The notes beneath the pieces were generated by a model. That model ran no database searches. It had not been told where the DNA came from and saw only the letters and a list, made by a program, of their open reading frames with translations. From Nitrogeniibacter mangrovi (GTDB lineage Bacteria; Pseudomonadota; Gammaproteobacteria; Burkholderiales; Rhodocyclaceae): DNA of 64,000 nucleotides. Below, in pieces: positions 43,123-52,419 of the stretch. Position 1 is the first letter of the stretch, and each line of letters starts with the position of its first letter. The position numbers and the translations under genes were made by a program. Where the stretch lies: positions 372,001 to 436,000 of the forward strand of contig NZ_CP048836.1 in assembly GCF_010983895.1 (NCBI RefSeq), read 5' to 3'.

Positions 43123-46100
43123 TCAGCGCCCCTGCGTCGGGCCGACCCGATGCTTGTGCTTCTCCGTGCTGCTTTTTGCCTCTGCCGGGGCGACGAACCG
43201 GGCGGTGAACTCGCTGGCGGGCAGGGGTTTGCTGATCAGGTAGCCCTGGATCAGGTCACAGCCCATGGCGGCGAGCAGATCGTGCTGGGCCCGGGTTTCC
43301 ACGCCCTCGGCGACCACCTGAAGGTCGAGGTTGTGGGCCAGGGCGATGATGCCGCGCACGATGGCGGCATCGGTGTCGGTATCCGCGTCGGCCCGGGCGC
43401 TGGCCAGATCGGTGACGAAGCTGCGGTCGATCTTGAGGATGTCCACCGGCATGCGCTTGAGGTAGGCCAGGGAGGAGTAGCCGGTGCCGAAATCGTCGAT
43501 CGCCAGCCGCAGGCCGAGGCGCTTGAGCCGGTAGAGATTGTCGATGGCTTCGCCCTGACGGTCCATCCAGACACTTTCGGTCAGCTCGACGATGAGGTCT
43601 TCGGTGGCGACCTGGTGCTGGTCGAGGATGCGCTCGACCGTGGTGGCGATGTGTTCGTCCTGCAGCTGCTGGCCCGACAGGTTGATGGCGACGCGGAATC
43701 GCTGGCCGGCGGCGCGCCAGGCCTTGAGCTGGAGGCAGGCGGCGCTGAGCACCCACTCGCCGATGGGCAGGATGAGACCGGTCTCCTCGGCGATGGGGAT
43801 GAACTCGTTGGGGCCGAGCAGGCCGCGGGTGGGGTGGCGCCAGCGCACCAGGGCCTCGGCGGCGATCAACTGTCCGCTGCCGGCGTCGATCTCCGGCTGG
43901 TAGTGCAGTTCGAACTCCTGCCGTTCGACGGCGTGGCGCAGGTCGTTCTCGAGCCGCATGTGTTCGCTGGCCGAGGTTTCCATCGATTCTTCATAGAACA
44001 CGAAGCTGTGCTTGGAGTGCTTGGCGCGGTACATGGCGGTGTCGGCATGGCGCAGCAGCGTGCTCAGATCGGTGCCGTCGCGCGGGAACAGGGCGATGCC
44101 GATGCTGGCGTTCACGAAGATGTCGTGGCCGTCGATGACGTAGGGCGCGGCCAGATCGGTGGCGATCTTGTTGGCCACGGCGGCGGCCACCGAGGCCGAG
44201 CTGAGGTTCTCGAGCACGACGGTGAACTCGTCGCCGCCGAGGCGGGCGACGCAGTCGCCGGTGCGCACGCTGTGGGCGATGCGGCGGCCCACCGTCTTGA
44301 GCAGGCGGTCGCCGACCTCGTGGCCGAGGGTGTCGTTGACGAACTTGAAGCGGTCGAGGTCGAGGAACAGCACCGCGAGCAGGGCGTGCTGGTCACGGGC
44401 CTGTTCGAGCTGGCGTTGCAGGTGCTCCTTGAAATGGGTGCGGTTGGGCAGGCCGGTGAGGATGTCGGTATAGGCCAGGTGGCGGACATGACGCTCGGAG
44501 CGGCTGGCATCGATGGTGCGGCGCACGCGCTGGACGACGACGTTCAGGTGCAGCGGTTTGGTGATGTAGTCGTTGGCGCCGGCGGCGAAGGCGCGTTCGA
44601 TGGAGTGGCGATCGTCCAGCGAGGTGATCATCAGCACCGGAATGTCCTTGCCCTGCGGCAGCTCCTTGAGCCGGGTGCAGGTGGCGAAACCGTCGGTGCC
44701 GGGCATGACGGCGTCGAGCAGCACCAGATCGGGGTCGCGGCTGGCGAGCAGGTCGATGGCGGAGGCGCCGCTGTCGGCCTCGTCGACGGTGAAACCATTC
44801 AATTCGAGCGCGTAGCGCAGCGCCGAGCGGGTGCTGCGATCGTCGTCGACGACCAGGACACGGGCCTTGGCGTCGGAGGGCGCCGGGGGCGTGGTCAGGG
44901 GTTCGGGGAGGAAGTCGCGCAAGGCGTCGGCGACGCGGTTGTACTCGGCGCACAGCTCGGCGGCCAGGCCGACGGCATCGAGCGCGGGGTCGGCCAGTTC
45001 CAGTTCGAGGGTTTCGGCCTTCTGCGCCAGGGTCGCCGCGCCGAGGTTGCCCGCCGCGCCCTTGATCTGGTGCGCACTGCTCTTGAGGGTGGCCCGGTCG
45101 CCCGCGGCGGCGGCACCCTGCAGGGCCGAGAGAATCTGCGGCATGTCTTCGAGGAAGGGCTGGATGGCCTTGTCCACAGCGCCGCCGAGGGCGTCGCGCA
45201 GGCGTTCGAGGACGGTGGGATCGACCGGGCTGCCCGAGGCGTTCGGCGGCTCGTCGTCGGCGCTCTCGGCGCTCTCGGCGCTCTCGGCGGCACCGGGGGC
45301 GCGGACGGCAAAGGGCATGTCGAACCAGCGACGCAGGGTGGCGGCCAGTGCATCGAGGGTCAGCGGCTTGGCCAGGTGATCGTCCATGCCGGCCTCGATG
45401 CTGCGTTCGACGTCCTCGCGGGCGGTGTCGGCGGTCATGGCGATGATCGGGGTGTGGCGCCCGCACAGGCGCTCGCGCTCGCGGATCGCCCGGGTGGCGG
45501 CGTTGCCGTCCATGCCGGGCATGTGGCAGTCCATGAGGATCAGATCCCAGCGCTCGCGGCCGTGCGCTTCGAGCGCGGCCATGCCGTCGGCGGCCAGCTC
45601 GACGCTGAGGCCGAGCATCTCGAGCATGCTGCGCACGATGACCTGGTTGGTCCGGTTGTCGTCCACCACCAGGACCTTGAAGCCGCCGACGCGACCGAGG
45701 CTGGGGGGCGGATGCGCGTCGGCGCCGTCGTCGAGCAGGCGCAGCACGCCCGACAGCCGCGAACGCCGCAGCGGCTTGGCCAGCGTCGCGCTCCAGTGGC
45801 GGTCGTCCTCGTCGCCCACGCGGGCGAGGGGGGCCATGAGCACCCAGCGGGCGGTGGCGCAGGCTGCGCTCTTGCGCAGCTTTTGCAGATCGGCGGCGGG
45901 GATGGCGCCGTCGGCCAGCACCAGATCGATGGGTGCGGCGTCCTGTTCTGCGGCGCCGATCTGTTGCTCCGCGCACTTGGGCGTGTCGCAGATGGTCGCC
46001 CTGGCGCCATACAGGGGCAGCTCCGTCTCGAGGTAGGCGCGGCCGATCCGGCTCTCCTCGATCACCAGCACCCGCTTGCCCTCGGCGATGGCCGGGGGGC

Positions 46101-47628
46101 GGGCCGTCTGCGACGTCGGCGCGGCGTGCAGGGGGATGGTGACGGCGAAGCGGCTGCCGCGGCCGGGCGTGCTTTGCAGGCTCAGCGTGCCGCCCATCAG
46201 GTCAACCAGCTGGCGGCTGATGGCCAGGCCCAGGCCACTGCCCTGGTGCCGTCGGGTGGGGGTGGCGTCGCCCTGGGTGAAGGAGTCGAAGATGCGGTCG
46301 TGCAGTTCGGAGGCGATGCCCGGACCGGTGTCGCAGATGCTCAGACGGATGTCGTGCCGGCCCTCATGGGGCGCCTCCGAGCCGTCGATCTGCAGCCACA
46401 CTTCACCGCGCTCGGTGAACTTGATCGCGTTGCCGAGCAGGTTGGTGACGACCTGGCGCAGCCGGTCGCCGTCGCCGATCCATGCGGTGGGCAGATCGGG
46501 CGCGACGTGGTGGCCCAGTTCGAGGCCCTTCTCATAGGCCTGCGGGCTGAGCGAGTCGATCACGTCCTCGACCAGCTGGCGCAGGTCGAAACGGGTCTGG
46601 TTGAGCTCGATCTTGCCCGCCTCGAGGCGCGAGAAATCGAGCACGCCATTGACCATGTCGATCAGATGCCGGGCCGAGTCCCAGGCCATTTCGGTGAGCA
46701 GCTGCACCTTGGCGGGCAGACGGCTGGCGCGCAGCATGTTGAGACTGCCGATCACCCCGTTGAGCGGGGTGCGGATCTCGTGGCTGACGGTGGCGGCGAA
46801 GCGGCTCTTGAGCTTGGCGTAGGCCACGGCGCTGTCGCGTGCGGCGATCAGCTCGTGCTCCCGGCCCTCGAGCTCCTCCATCATCCGGTTGAAGGCCTGT
46901 TCCATGTCGGCGATGTCGCGCGGGCCGTCCAGGTCGGCGCGCACCCCACGCTCGCCGGCCATGGCCGAGGCCATGGAGCGCGCCAGATCGCGCAGCGGCC
47001 GGGTCAGACGGCGCGAGAGGATTTCGACAAGGACCGCGAACAGGGCAGCGAAAAGCAGCGAGATGGCCAGGTTGGAGACGAACAGGTCGTGGCGCAGGGC
47101 GTTGATGACACTCTTGCTCTGCACCACCCGGACCGTGCCCAGATGCTGGGTCTTCGGGGCCTCGGTCATGGTGAACGGGGAGGCGGCCTCGGGCGTGATG
47201 TCCACGGCGGCGGTGAAGCTCCAGATGGCATCGTCTTCGAGCTCGATGGCAGCACCGGGACCGTCCGGGTGACGCGGCATGGGCGGCAGCGACAGGGTCG
47301 GCGCCCCCTCCTTGCTGCGCGAGACCAGCACCTTGCCGCTGGCGTCGAAGATCTGGACCGCGACCACATCGGGGAAGGACAGCGTCGCGGCGACCGCGGC
47401 GGCCGCGTTCTCCGGCGCCGCCGAGAGCAGCGCCAGACGGCTCTGGTCGGCCAGGCTCGCGACCACGCTCGAGCCCTGGCGGATCAGGGTTTCGCGGATC
47501 TGCCGATCGCCGCGCACCGAACTGGCCACCGACGCGACGATCGCCAGCAGGACCAGGCCGAAGGCGATGGTCATGCTGAGCTGGGCGCCGAAGGTGCTTC
47601 GACGGAAATAGGCGATCAGACCCGGCAT
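43123..47628 (-). CDS. Hybrid sensor histidine kinase with REC-HPt-REC, GGDEF and EAL domains
   Basis: A 1501-residue inner-membrane protein. Two helices (about 17-38 and 181-203) flank a ~140-residue periplasmic sensor. HAMP follows, then HisKA with [10 protein letters not shown] (His ~282), HATPase_c ([23 protein letters not shown]), a degenerate receiver at ~515-625, a full receiver (Asp ~699 in [11 protein letters not shown]), HPt (His ~852, [11 protein letters not shown]), another full receiver (Asp ~971), GGDEF (~1129, intact, with an upstream RTGD I-site) and EAL (~1258, intact with DDFGTGYSS). The phosphorelay therefore can feed directly into c-di-GMP synthesis and breakdown. The signal is unknown. 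It follows a TonB receptor and a binding protein in the same direction. Confidence 0.94.
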   Translation of the reverse strand: MPGLIAYFRRSTFGAQLSMTIAFGLVLLAIVASVASSVRGDRQIRETLIRQGSSVVASLADQSRLALLSAAPENAAAAVAATLSFPDVVAVQIFDASGKVLVSRSKEGAPTLSLPPMPRHPDGPGAAIELEDDAIWSFTAAVDITPEAASPFTMTEAPKTQHLGTVRVVQSKSVINALRHDLFVSNLAISLLFAALFAVLVEILSRRLTRPLRDLARSMASAMAGERGVRADLDGPRDIADMEQAFNRMMEELEGREHELIAARDSAVAYAKLKSRFAATVSHEIRTPLNGVIGSLNMLRASRLPAKVQLLTEMAWDSARHLIDMVNGVLDFSRLEAGKIELNQTRFDLRQLVEDVIDSLSPQAYEKGLELGHHVAPDLPTAWIGDGDRLRQVVTNLLGNAIKFTERGEVWLQIDGSEAPHEGRHDIRLSICDTGPGIASELHDRIFDSFTQGDATPTRRHQGSGLGLAISRQLVDLMGGTLSLQSTPGRGSRFAVTIPLHAAPTSQTARPPAIAEGKRVLVIEESRIGRAYLETELPLYGARATICDTPKCAEQQIGAAEQDAAPIDLVLADGAIPAADLQKLRKSAACATARWVLMAPLARVGDEDDRHWSATLAKPLRRSRLSGVLRLLDDGADAHPPPSLGRVGGFKVLVVDDNRTNQVIVRSMLEMLGLSVELAADGMAALEAHGRERWDLILMDCHMPGMDGNAATRAIRERERLCGRHTPIIAMTADTAREDVERSIEAGMDDHLAKPLTLDALAATLRRWFDMPFAVRAPGAAESAESAESADDEPPNASGSPVDPTVLERLRDALGGAVDKAIQPFLEDMPQILSALQGAAAAGDRATLKSSAHQIKGAAGNLGAATLAQKAETLELELADPALDAVGLAAELCAEYNRVADALRDFLPEPLTTPPAPSDAKARVLVVDDDRSTRSALRYALELNGFTVDEADSGASAIDLLASRDPDLVLLDAVMPGTDGFATCTRLKELPQGKDIPVLMITSLDDRHSIERAFAAGANDYITKPLHLNVVVQRVRRTIDASRSERHVRHLAYTDILTGLPNRTHFKEHLQRQLEQARDQHALLAVLFLDLDRFKFVNDTLGHEVGDRLLKTVGRRIAHSVRTGDCVARLGGDEFTVVLENLSSASVAAAVANKIATDLAAPYVIDGHDIFVNASIGIALFPRDGTDLSTLLRHADTAMYRAKHSKHSFVFYEESMETSASEHMRLENDLRHAVERQEFELHYQPEIDAGSGQLIAAEALVRWRHPTRGLLGPNEFIPIAEETGLILPIGEWVLSAACLQLKAWRAAGQRFRVAINLSGQQLQDEHIATTVERILDQHQVATEDLIVELTESVWMDRQGEAIDNLYRLKRLGLRLAIDDFGTGYSSLAYLKRMPVDILKIDRSFVTDLASARADADTDTDAAIVRGIIALAHNLDLQVVAEGVETRAQHDLLAAMGCDLIQGYLISKPLPASEFTARFVAPAEAKSSTEKHKHRVGPTQGR
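45262..45288. repeat. Three perfect 9-bp tandem repeats in the sensor gene
   Basis: The unit GCTCTCGGC is repeated three times in the plus-strand direction, encoding repeated Glu-Ser-Ala in the linker between the first full receiver and HPt. Copy-number changes would stay in frame and alter linker length only. Confidence 0.8.
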
Positions 47629-47659
47629 CGATCAGGGTGGGGTCACGCGTGCTGCCGGT

Positions 47660-48616
47660 TTAGCGAACGGGAAACAGCAGTGCCACATCTTTTTCTATGG
47701 TCTCCAGGTTGAGGCCCAGATGGCCGGCGGTGCGGGTGTTCAGTGCGAGGCGGACCTCGTGCAGTGGCTGGACGGCGCGCGGCTTGCCGCGGCCGTCGAG
47801 CAGCTCGAGGGCCGCGGCGGCGAGCTGGTGGCCCATGTCGGTGTTGTCCGGATAGAGGGCGAACAGCGCGCCGCGTCGTACGTGTGCCAAGGTGCTGGAA
47901 AACACTATTAACGACCGGTCCCAGGCTTGCTGAAGGATGAAAGGCAAAATGACCTGGTCATCGAGCACGGTGTTGTCCTGGGGCAGCCAGATGGCGTCGG
48001 TGCCCGAGCGGGCCTCGGCGGCGATGTCGTGAAAGCGTTGTAGCGCCGCGCGCAGATCGTCGGTCTCCAGGGGGACCAGTTCAATGCCATGCGCCTTGGC
48101 CGCCTGCTGCGCGATGGCGATGAGCCAGGCGTTCTGGCGCGACGAGTAGACCGTGAAGACCCGCTTGACGGACGGTGCGAGCCGTTTCAGATGCGCGAGC
48201 AGGAGCCGTGGATCGGGCGCCAGGCTGATCATGGTGCCGGTGGGTGGGCCGTCGCTGGGCGGGGCGAGCACGGCGCCGCCGACCACCGGTACGGTGTCGG
48301 GCAGGGCACTGGCGGCCTGGAGTCCGTGGCGCCCCAGGGCGATGACCGCCGCGACGGACTGCTGCTCGAGCCGGCTTCGGAGCGCATCGGGCGTCATGGC
48401 CGCGTCGAGGGCCACGGGAACGATCCGTCCTGGTGCGCTGGCCTCGATGCCCGATAGGATCTGGCGGAACACGCTGCGATAGGGCTCGCCCAGGTCCGGG
48501 TAGAGCACGGCGATCTGCCCGTTGCGGGGCCCGCCGGTGGCGTCCGCCGCGTGGCCGTTCGGCGGCGTGGCGAAAAGGCAGAGGATCAGCAGGAGGCTGC
48601 GCAGAAGGGCCTGCAT
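47660..48616 (-). CDS. Periplasmic substrate-binding protein, PF04392 type
   Basis: A 318-residue exported protein with a signal peptide (residues 1-23) and a two-lobe fold of the ABC-transporter substrate-binding type (IAVLYPDLGEPYRSVF, AVIALGRHGLQAA, WLPQDNTVL). No permease or ATPase gene is nearby. It lies between the TonB receptor and the giant sensor, so it may bind a ligand and present it to the sensor rather than feed a pump. Start could be ATG 48616 (used) or TTG 48628; neither has a clear ribosome site. Confidence in the family is good, in the ligand none. Confidence 0.85.
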   Translation of the reverse strand: MQALLRSLLLILCLFATPPNGHAADATGGPRNGQIAVLYPDLGEPYRSVFRQILSGIEASAPGRIVPVALDAAMTPDALRSRLEQQSVAAVIALGRHGLQAASALPDTVPVVGGAVLAPPSDGPPTGTMISLAPDPRLLLAHLKRLAPSVKRVFTVYSSRQNAWLIAIAQQAAKAHGIELVPLETDDLRAALQRFHDIAAEARSGTDAIWLPQDNTVLDDQVILPFILQQAWDRSLIVFSSTLAHVRRGALFALYPDNTDMGHQLAAAALELLDGRGKPRAVQPLHEVRLALNTRTAGHLGLNLETIEKDVALLFPVR

Positions 48617-48632
48617 CGACGGCAACAACGTG

Positions 48633-50747
48633 TCAGAACCTGAGGGTTCCCGAGAGCAGGAACGTGCGCCCCGGCAGCGGGAAGTCGTCTTCCAGGCCCG
48701 GCGCGGGGCTCGGCTCGTAGGCCTTGGCGTCGGCGACGTTGTTGACGGTCAATGACAGGTCCAGATCCTTGAGTACGTTCTCGGCGCGCAGGGTCACGTC
48801 GAGGAGGGCATAGTCGGAGAGCGCCGCGCGCGTGTCGGGGGTCTCGTTCGGGCGGGTCGGCTCGCGGCTGCGGTCGGCCACCCAGCTGAGCCGGGGGGTG
48901 ACGACGATATCGTGGGCGAGCCGCCAGTCGGCACGCAGGTAGGCGCTCTGGCGCGGCGCGTTGCCGGGCGCCTTGCCGGTGTCCTCGTCGCGGCTGAACT
49001 GGTAGGCGTAATAGCCACCGAACTTGAGCCGGGCGCTGGCGCGCCAGCTGAACTCCAGCTCCAGACCGCGCCCGACGACGCGACCGGTGTTCTGCGCGGT
49101 CGCCCCGGTGGTCGGATCGCTGTTGGGCACCTGGCGCAGGGTGTCGCGGATGGTGTAGTGGAACAGGTTGGCGGACAGCTCGGTGTCCTGGTCCGGTTGC
49201 CAGGTGACGGCCGCTTCCCAGGATTCCATCTTCTCCGGCGAGACGTCCGGATTGCCCAGGGCGACCGGGTTGTTGATGTTGTATTGCTCGACGAAGGACG
49301 GCGCGCGGAAGGCGCGGCCGTAGAGCAGCTTGGCGCTGACCGTATAGCCGGCGTCCCACACCAGCGCCAGGCGCGGGTTGGTGGTGTGGCCGAAATCGGA
49401 GTAGGCGTCGTGACGCACGCCCGAGGTGAGCGTCCAGTTGCGCGACAGGCTCCACTCGTCCTGCACGTAGAGGTAGCGGTCCTGGCGGCTGTGCGGCCGC
49501 ATGAAGGCATCCGCGGCCGCCACCTCGGTCAGGCCGGTGGGCAGGGGCGTGGGCACGTAGCCGATGCCCGGAAAATAGGTCAGGGCGTAGTTCTTGGTTT
49601 CGCGGACCTTGTACAGATCGAGCTTCTGATAGCCCGCGCCGAAACGCATCCGGTGATCCGCCCAGCCCGTGTACACGGCGGCGGCGGAGAGTCCTCCGTG
49701 GCGCTCCCATTTGTCGGGCCGCCCCTGCACGCCCTCGGGAAAGGTGTTGAATGCGCCGGGTGGATAGAGCCGTAGCCTGGAAAAATCGGTCATGTGAAGA
49801 AAGGTCGCCTGAACGGTGACGTCCCAGTCGCGTGCCAGATCACTCGGATGCCAGGTCAGGTCCGCGGTCCACCGGCGGGAGCGCCCCCGGCCCACGGGGT
49901 CGAGCGCGCTGGCGACCCCGGCGCCGAGTCCGAGATCACGACGGTCCTTCACGGCAGCCCGGAACTGCCAGTCATTGAGCACCACGTCCAGCGCCAGGTC
50001 GACACCCTCGCGGCTAAGCGACAGCGGCCCCGGTGCAAGCGAGGCATGCGTGCCGAGCCGCGCATCGATGCCACTTTGCGCGTCGTAGGGCATCGTCTGA
50101 TCGTCGCCGTCGGTTTTTTGCCAGGACGCATAGAATCCGAGCGCGAACGGCCCTGCTCGTCCCGCATGATTGACCCACGCATCGCGCGTGTTGAAACTGC
50201 CGATACGCAGACCGGCTTCCGTGCCCTGCCAGCCGGTCGGGCTGCGCGTGATGATATTGATGACGCCGGAAAAGGCGTCGGCGCCATAGAGCGCGCTACC
50301 CGGGCCGCGGATGATTTCGATGCGCTCGATGTTGTCCACCGGCATGCCGCCCCAGGCGTTGCCCCGGTCGCCCGCGAAGACGCTGGTCATCGGAATGCCG
50401 TTGATCAGCAGCAGGACCTGCGGGTTGTACTGCGAGAAGTTGCCTCGCAAGCTGTAGATGGGGTTGTAGATCAGGCTTGACCGGGAGACATGGAGTCCGG
50501 GCACGCCCGCCAGCGCCTCGTCGAGATCTCGTGCCCCCAAGGCCTGGATATCCTCCCGCGTGACGACGCTGGCCACCGCCGGCGCCCGCCGCAGGGGCTG
50601 GGCATTGCCGGTGGCGATACTCACGAAGTCCTTGCCGCCATAGGCTGCAAGCAGATCCGGGTCGGCGAATGCCTCGGTGTCGGCCGCCGCGTTTGCCGTC
50701 ATCGTCAATAGGGCGCAACCCGCAATCAGGGCGCGAATACCTGCCAT
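48633..50747 (-). CDS. TonB-dependent outer-membrane receptor
   Basis: A 704-residue receptor with a signal peptide (1-22), a plug domain at about 45-155 (VASVVTREDIQALG, then RIEIIRGPGSALYGADAFSGVINIIT) and a 22-strand barrel ending in the usual terminal Phe. No separate N-terminal signalling (STN) domain is present. It probably imports or senses a scarce ligand; the type is unknown. It heads the receptor-binding protein-sensor series, with a promoter candidate at 50777-50805. Confidence 0.93.
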   Translation of the reverse strand: MAGIRALIAGCALLTMTANAAADTEAFADPDLLAAYGGKDFVSIATGNAQPLRRAPAVASVVTREDIQALGARDLDEALAGVPGLHVSRSSLIYNPIYSLRGNFSQYNPQVLLLINGIPMTSVFAGDRGNAWGGMPVDNIERIEIIRGPGSALYGADAFSGVINIITRSPTGWQGTEAGLRIGSFNTRDAWVNHAGRAGPFALGFYASWQKTDGDDQTMPYDAQSGIDARLGTHASLAPGPLSLSREGVDLALDVVLNDWQFRAAVKDRRDLGLGAGVASALDPVGRGRSRRWTADLTWHPSDLARDWDVTVQATFLHMTDFSRLRLYPPGAFNTFPEGVQGRPDKWERHGGLSAAAVYTGWADHRMRFGAGYQKLDLYKVRETKNYALTYFPGIGYVPTPLPTGLTEVAAADAFMRPHSRQDRYLYVQDEWSLSRNWTLTSGVRHDAYSDFGHTTNPRLALVWDAGYTVSAKLLYGRAFRAPSFVEQYNINNPVALGNPDVSPEKMESWEAAVTWQPDQDTELSANLFHYTIRDTLRQVPNSDPTTGATAQNTGRVVGRGLELEFSWRASARLKFGGYYAYQFSRDEDTGKAPGNAPRQSAYLRADWRLAHDIVVTPRLSWVADRSREPTRPNETPDTRAALSDYALLDVTLRAENVLKDLDLSLTVNNVADAKAYEPSPAPGLEDDFPLPGRTFLLSGTLRF

Positions 50748-50776
50748 GCGAACCTCGAGGTGGAGGGCTAGCGAAC

Positions 50777-50805
50777 GTTATATGTGTTTTTCATGGTCGA
50801 GCCAA
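50777..50805 (-). promoter_or_regulatory. Sigma-70 promoter candidate for the TonB receptor gene
   Basis: On the minus strand TTGGCT (50805-50800) and TATAAC (50782-50777) are separated by exactly 17 bases, 30 bases before the receptor ATG. The gap it sits in (50748-50851) is AT-rich compared with the genes. It also holds the inverted repeat GGAATT-N8-AATTCC (50819-50838), just upstream of the -35, a possible operator. Confidence 0.6.
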
Positions 50806-50851
50806 GCCGAATATACGCGGAATTTCGAGTGCAATTCCGTCCATCGTGAGC

Positions 50852-51652
50852 TCAGCGAGGCCATGAACGGGGCTCGTGTCCGTCATAGTGGACCTGCGAG
50901 GTGGGGATCGGAAACAGCCCGCCAGCCACATCTTGTCGGGCGGCCTTCCATACCGGAGGCATGCCACCGAGAAAGATGGTGGTGGTGAAACAGGCGTATT
51001 CGTCCCGCGTCAGTCCGAGATCCAGGCACAGGGCCGACACAATGGCGGCATAGTTCATGCGCATGCGCCAGCGTCCTTCGAGCAGGTGTCGCTCGATACG
51101 GAGTGCGGTCCGCACATGTGGCCCGTCGGCCAGATCCAGTGCCCGGGCCCGCGCGATGGTCGGCGCGATGCGCTCGTCGTCGGAAACCACCGGGCGGCCG
51201 TATCCACCGAGACGGCGATCCCGTTTCAGCGTCGTGGCGATGGCGTCCTGCAGATCGTCATCCGTGGCGTCCACGTAGCGGGCCAGGAAATCGTAAGACG
51301 CCAGCCCGGGGCCCATGCCGTAGATCTCCGCATCGGACACCGCCACGGCCGCGCCGATCGCCAGGCCGGCCGATGCCCGGCTGGAGCCGGCCAGCGCGGC
51401 GACCCGATTGTTCCAGATGCGTGGATCCGGATAGCTGGTGTAGGTCCACAAGGTCTCGAGCAGCTCGATCTCGTTGGGCGCGAACTGGCGGCCGGTCAGC
51501 GCAAACAGATACAGGTCGAACCACCGGCGCTCGCGGCAGTGATGATGTAACGGCTTGCCCCGTACGCGTGCGCCGACACCGGGAAAGAAGCCGCCTGTTG
51601 CGCTCTCGACATGGCCGATGCGGGCGACCCATTCGTCGGGCGTGGTTTTCAT
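50852..51652 (-). CDS. Citrate-synthase-fold protein (divergent, short; B)
   Basis: A 266-residue protein related to citrate synthase or citryl-CoA lyase but shorter than the usual 370-430. In a citrate synthase three catalytic positions are expected: the His of HGGA, the His of GFGH and an Asp near the end. Here the segments are SDAEIYGMGPG (no His), GGYGRPVVSDDER (Arg in place of His) and MNYAAIVSAL (Asn where Asp is expected). It is therefore unlikely to be a standard citrate synthase and may be a structural or altered-chemistry partner of protein A (51649-52419), to which its ATG is coupled. Confidence 0.72.
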   Translation of the reverse strand: MKTTPDEWVARIGHVESATGGFFPGVGARVRGKPLHHHCRERRWFDLYLFALTGRQFAPNEIELLETLWTYTSYPDPRIWNNRVAALAGSSRASAGLAIGAAVAVSDAEIYGMGPGLASYDFLARYVDATDDDLQDAIATTLKRDRRLGGYGRPVVSDDERIAPTIARARALDLADGPHVRTALRIERHLLEGRWRMRMNYAAIVSALCLDLGLTRDEYACFTTTIFLGGMPPVWKAARQDVAGGLFPIPTSQVHYDGHEPRSWPR

Positions 51653-52419
51653 CGTGCGGCCTCGGGTTCGTAGCGTTCGCTGAGCGTGAAGAAGGGAAAC
51701 TGCTTGTGGCTCTTGCCCGACTGCTCCAGCGCGTGGGCAAGGGTGCCGGGCAGCCGCAGCAGCAGGAACAGGGCTTCGCCCTGCTCTGGGCTCAGGTCAA
51801 GGTCGACACAGGTTGCGGCCGCCACGCCGAGCAGACTGAGGCCAAGGCCGGCGGTCGCCGACAGGCCGGTGTGCGCCTCGCGCAGTGTGACGAGACAATT
51901 CGCCAGGGGCGATGCGCACAGAATCTCCAGACACTGAAGAACGGGCCGGGCGGTGTCCCGTGTCAGCGGGGAGAAGCCCGGCCAGATGCCGCCTTCATCA
52001 GCCAGGTCGGCGAGTGCCCCGGCCAGCGTCGAAGCCGTGTCGGCTCCGTGTTGCCAGGCCTGCATGGCCCGGCGCAATTCCCCCGCACCGCCGTGATCGC
52101 CGCTGGCCACCGCCAGGGCGGCCATGAGGCTGGCGGCCGGTCGCGAGCCGCCGATGCCGCCGCACATGGCGGCATGCACCGACGGGTCGCGCGGGCCGGG
52201 GTTGGCGAGGGCGACGGCCAGGCGTTCGAGCAGGGCGGCCTGGTCCGCCGTCGGGGCGTCCCCGGTCAGCAGCAGCCACAGCATGTCGATCCAGCGCGCC
52301 TGACCGAGCAGCTCGCCGTAGTAGTCGTAGCCGTAGAGCCGCACCGAGCGGCCCAGGAAGGGCGAGCGCGGGTCGGGAGTCTCGTCCCAGATGCGGGTGT
52401 GGATGACCGGTTCGCTCAT
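51649..52419 (-). CDS. Citrate-synthase-fold protein (short; A)
   Basis: A 256-residue citrate-synthase-like protein. The first catalytic motif is kept as ASGDHGGAGE (His present). The second, normally GFGHRVY, is WPGFSPLTRD and lacks His. The C-terminal part LFLLLRLPGTLAHALEQ matches the family's pattern of RLPG-x-x-AH-x-x-E. It overlaps both the ThDP enzyme stop and the B-protein start by 4 bases. The pair may act as a heteromer condensing or cleaving a CoA ester with a product of the ThDP enzyme; this is inference. Confidence 0.75.
   Translation of the reverse strand: MSEPVIHTRIWDETPDPRSPFLGRSVRLYGYDYYGELLGQARWIDMLWLLLTGDAPTADQAALLERLAVALANPGPRDPSVHAAMCGGIGGSRPAASLMAALAVASGDHGGAGELRRAMQAWQHGADTASTLAGALADLADEGGIWPGFSPLTRDTARPVLQCLEILCASPLANCLVTLREAHTGLSATAGLGLSLLGVAAATCVDLDLSPEQGEALFLLLRLPGTLAHALEQSGKSHKQFPFFTLSERYEPEAAR

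Noticed and set aside
43096-47712. A 1538-codon open frame on the plus strand opposite the giant sensor gene
   Set aside because: It has no recognisable domain; the minus strand encodes complete kinase, receiver, GGDEF and EAL motifs. High GC codon bias produces such antisense open frames.
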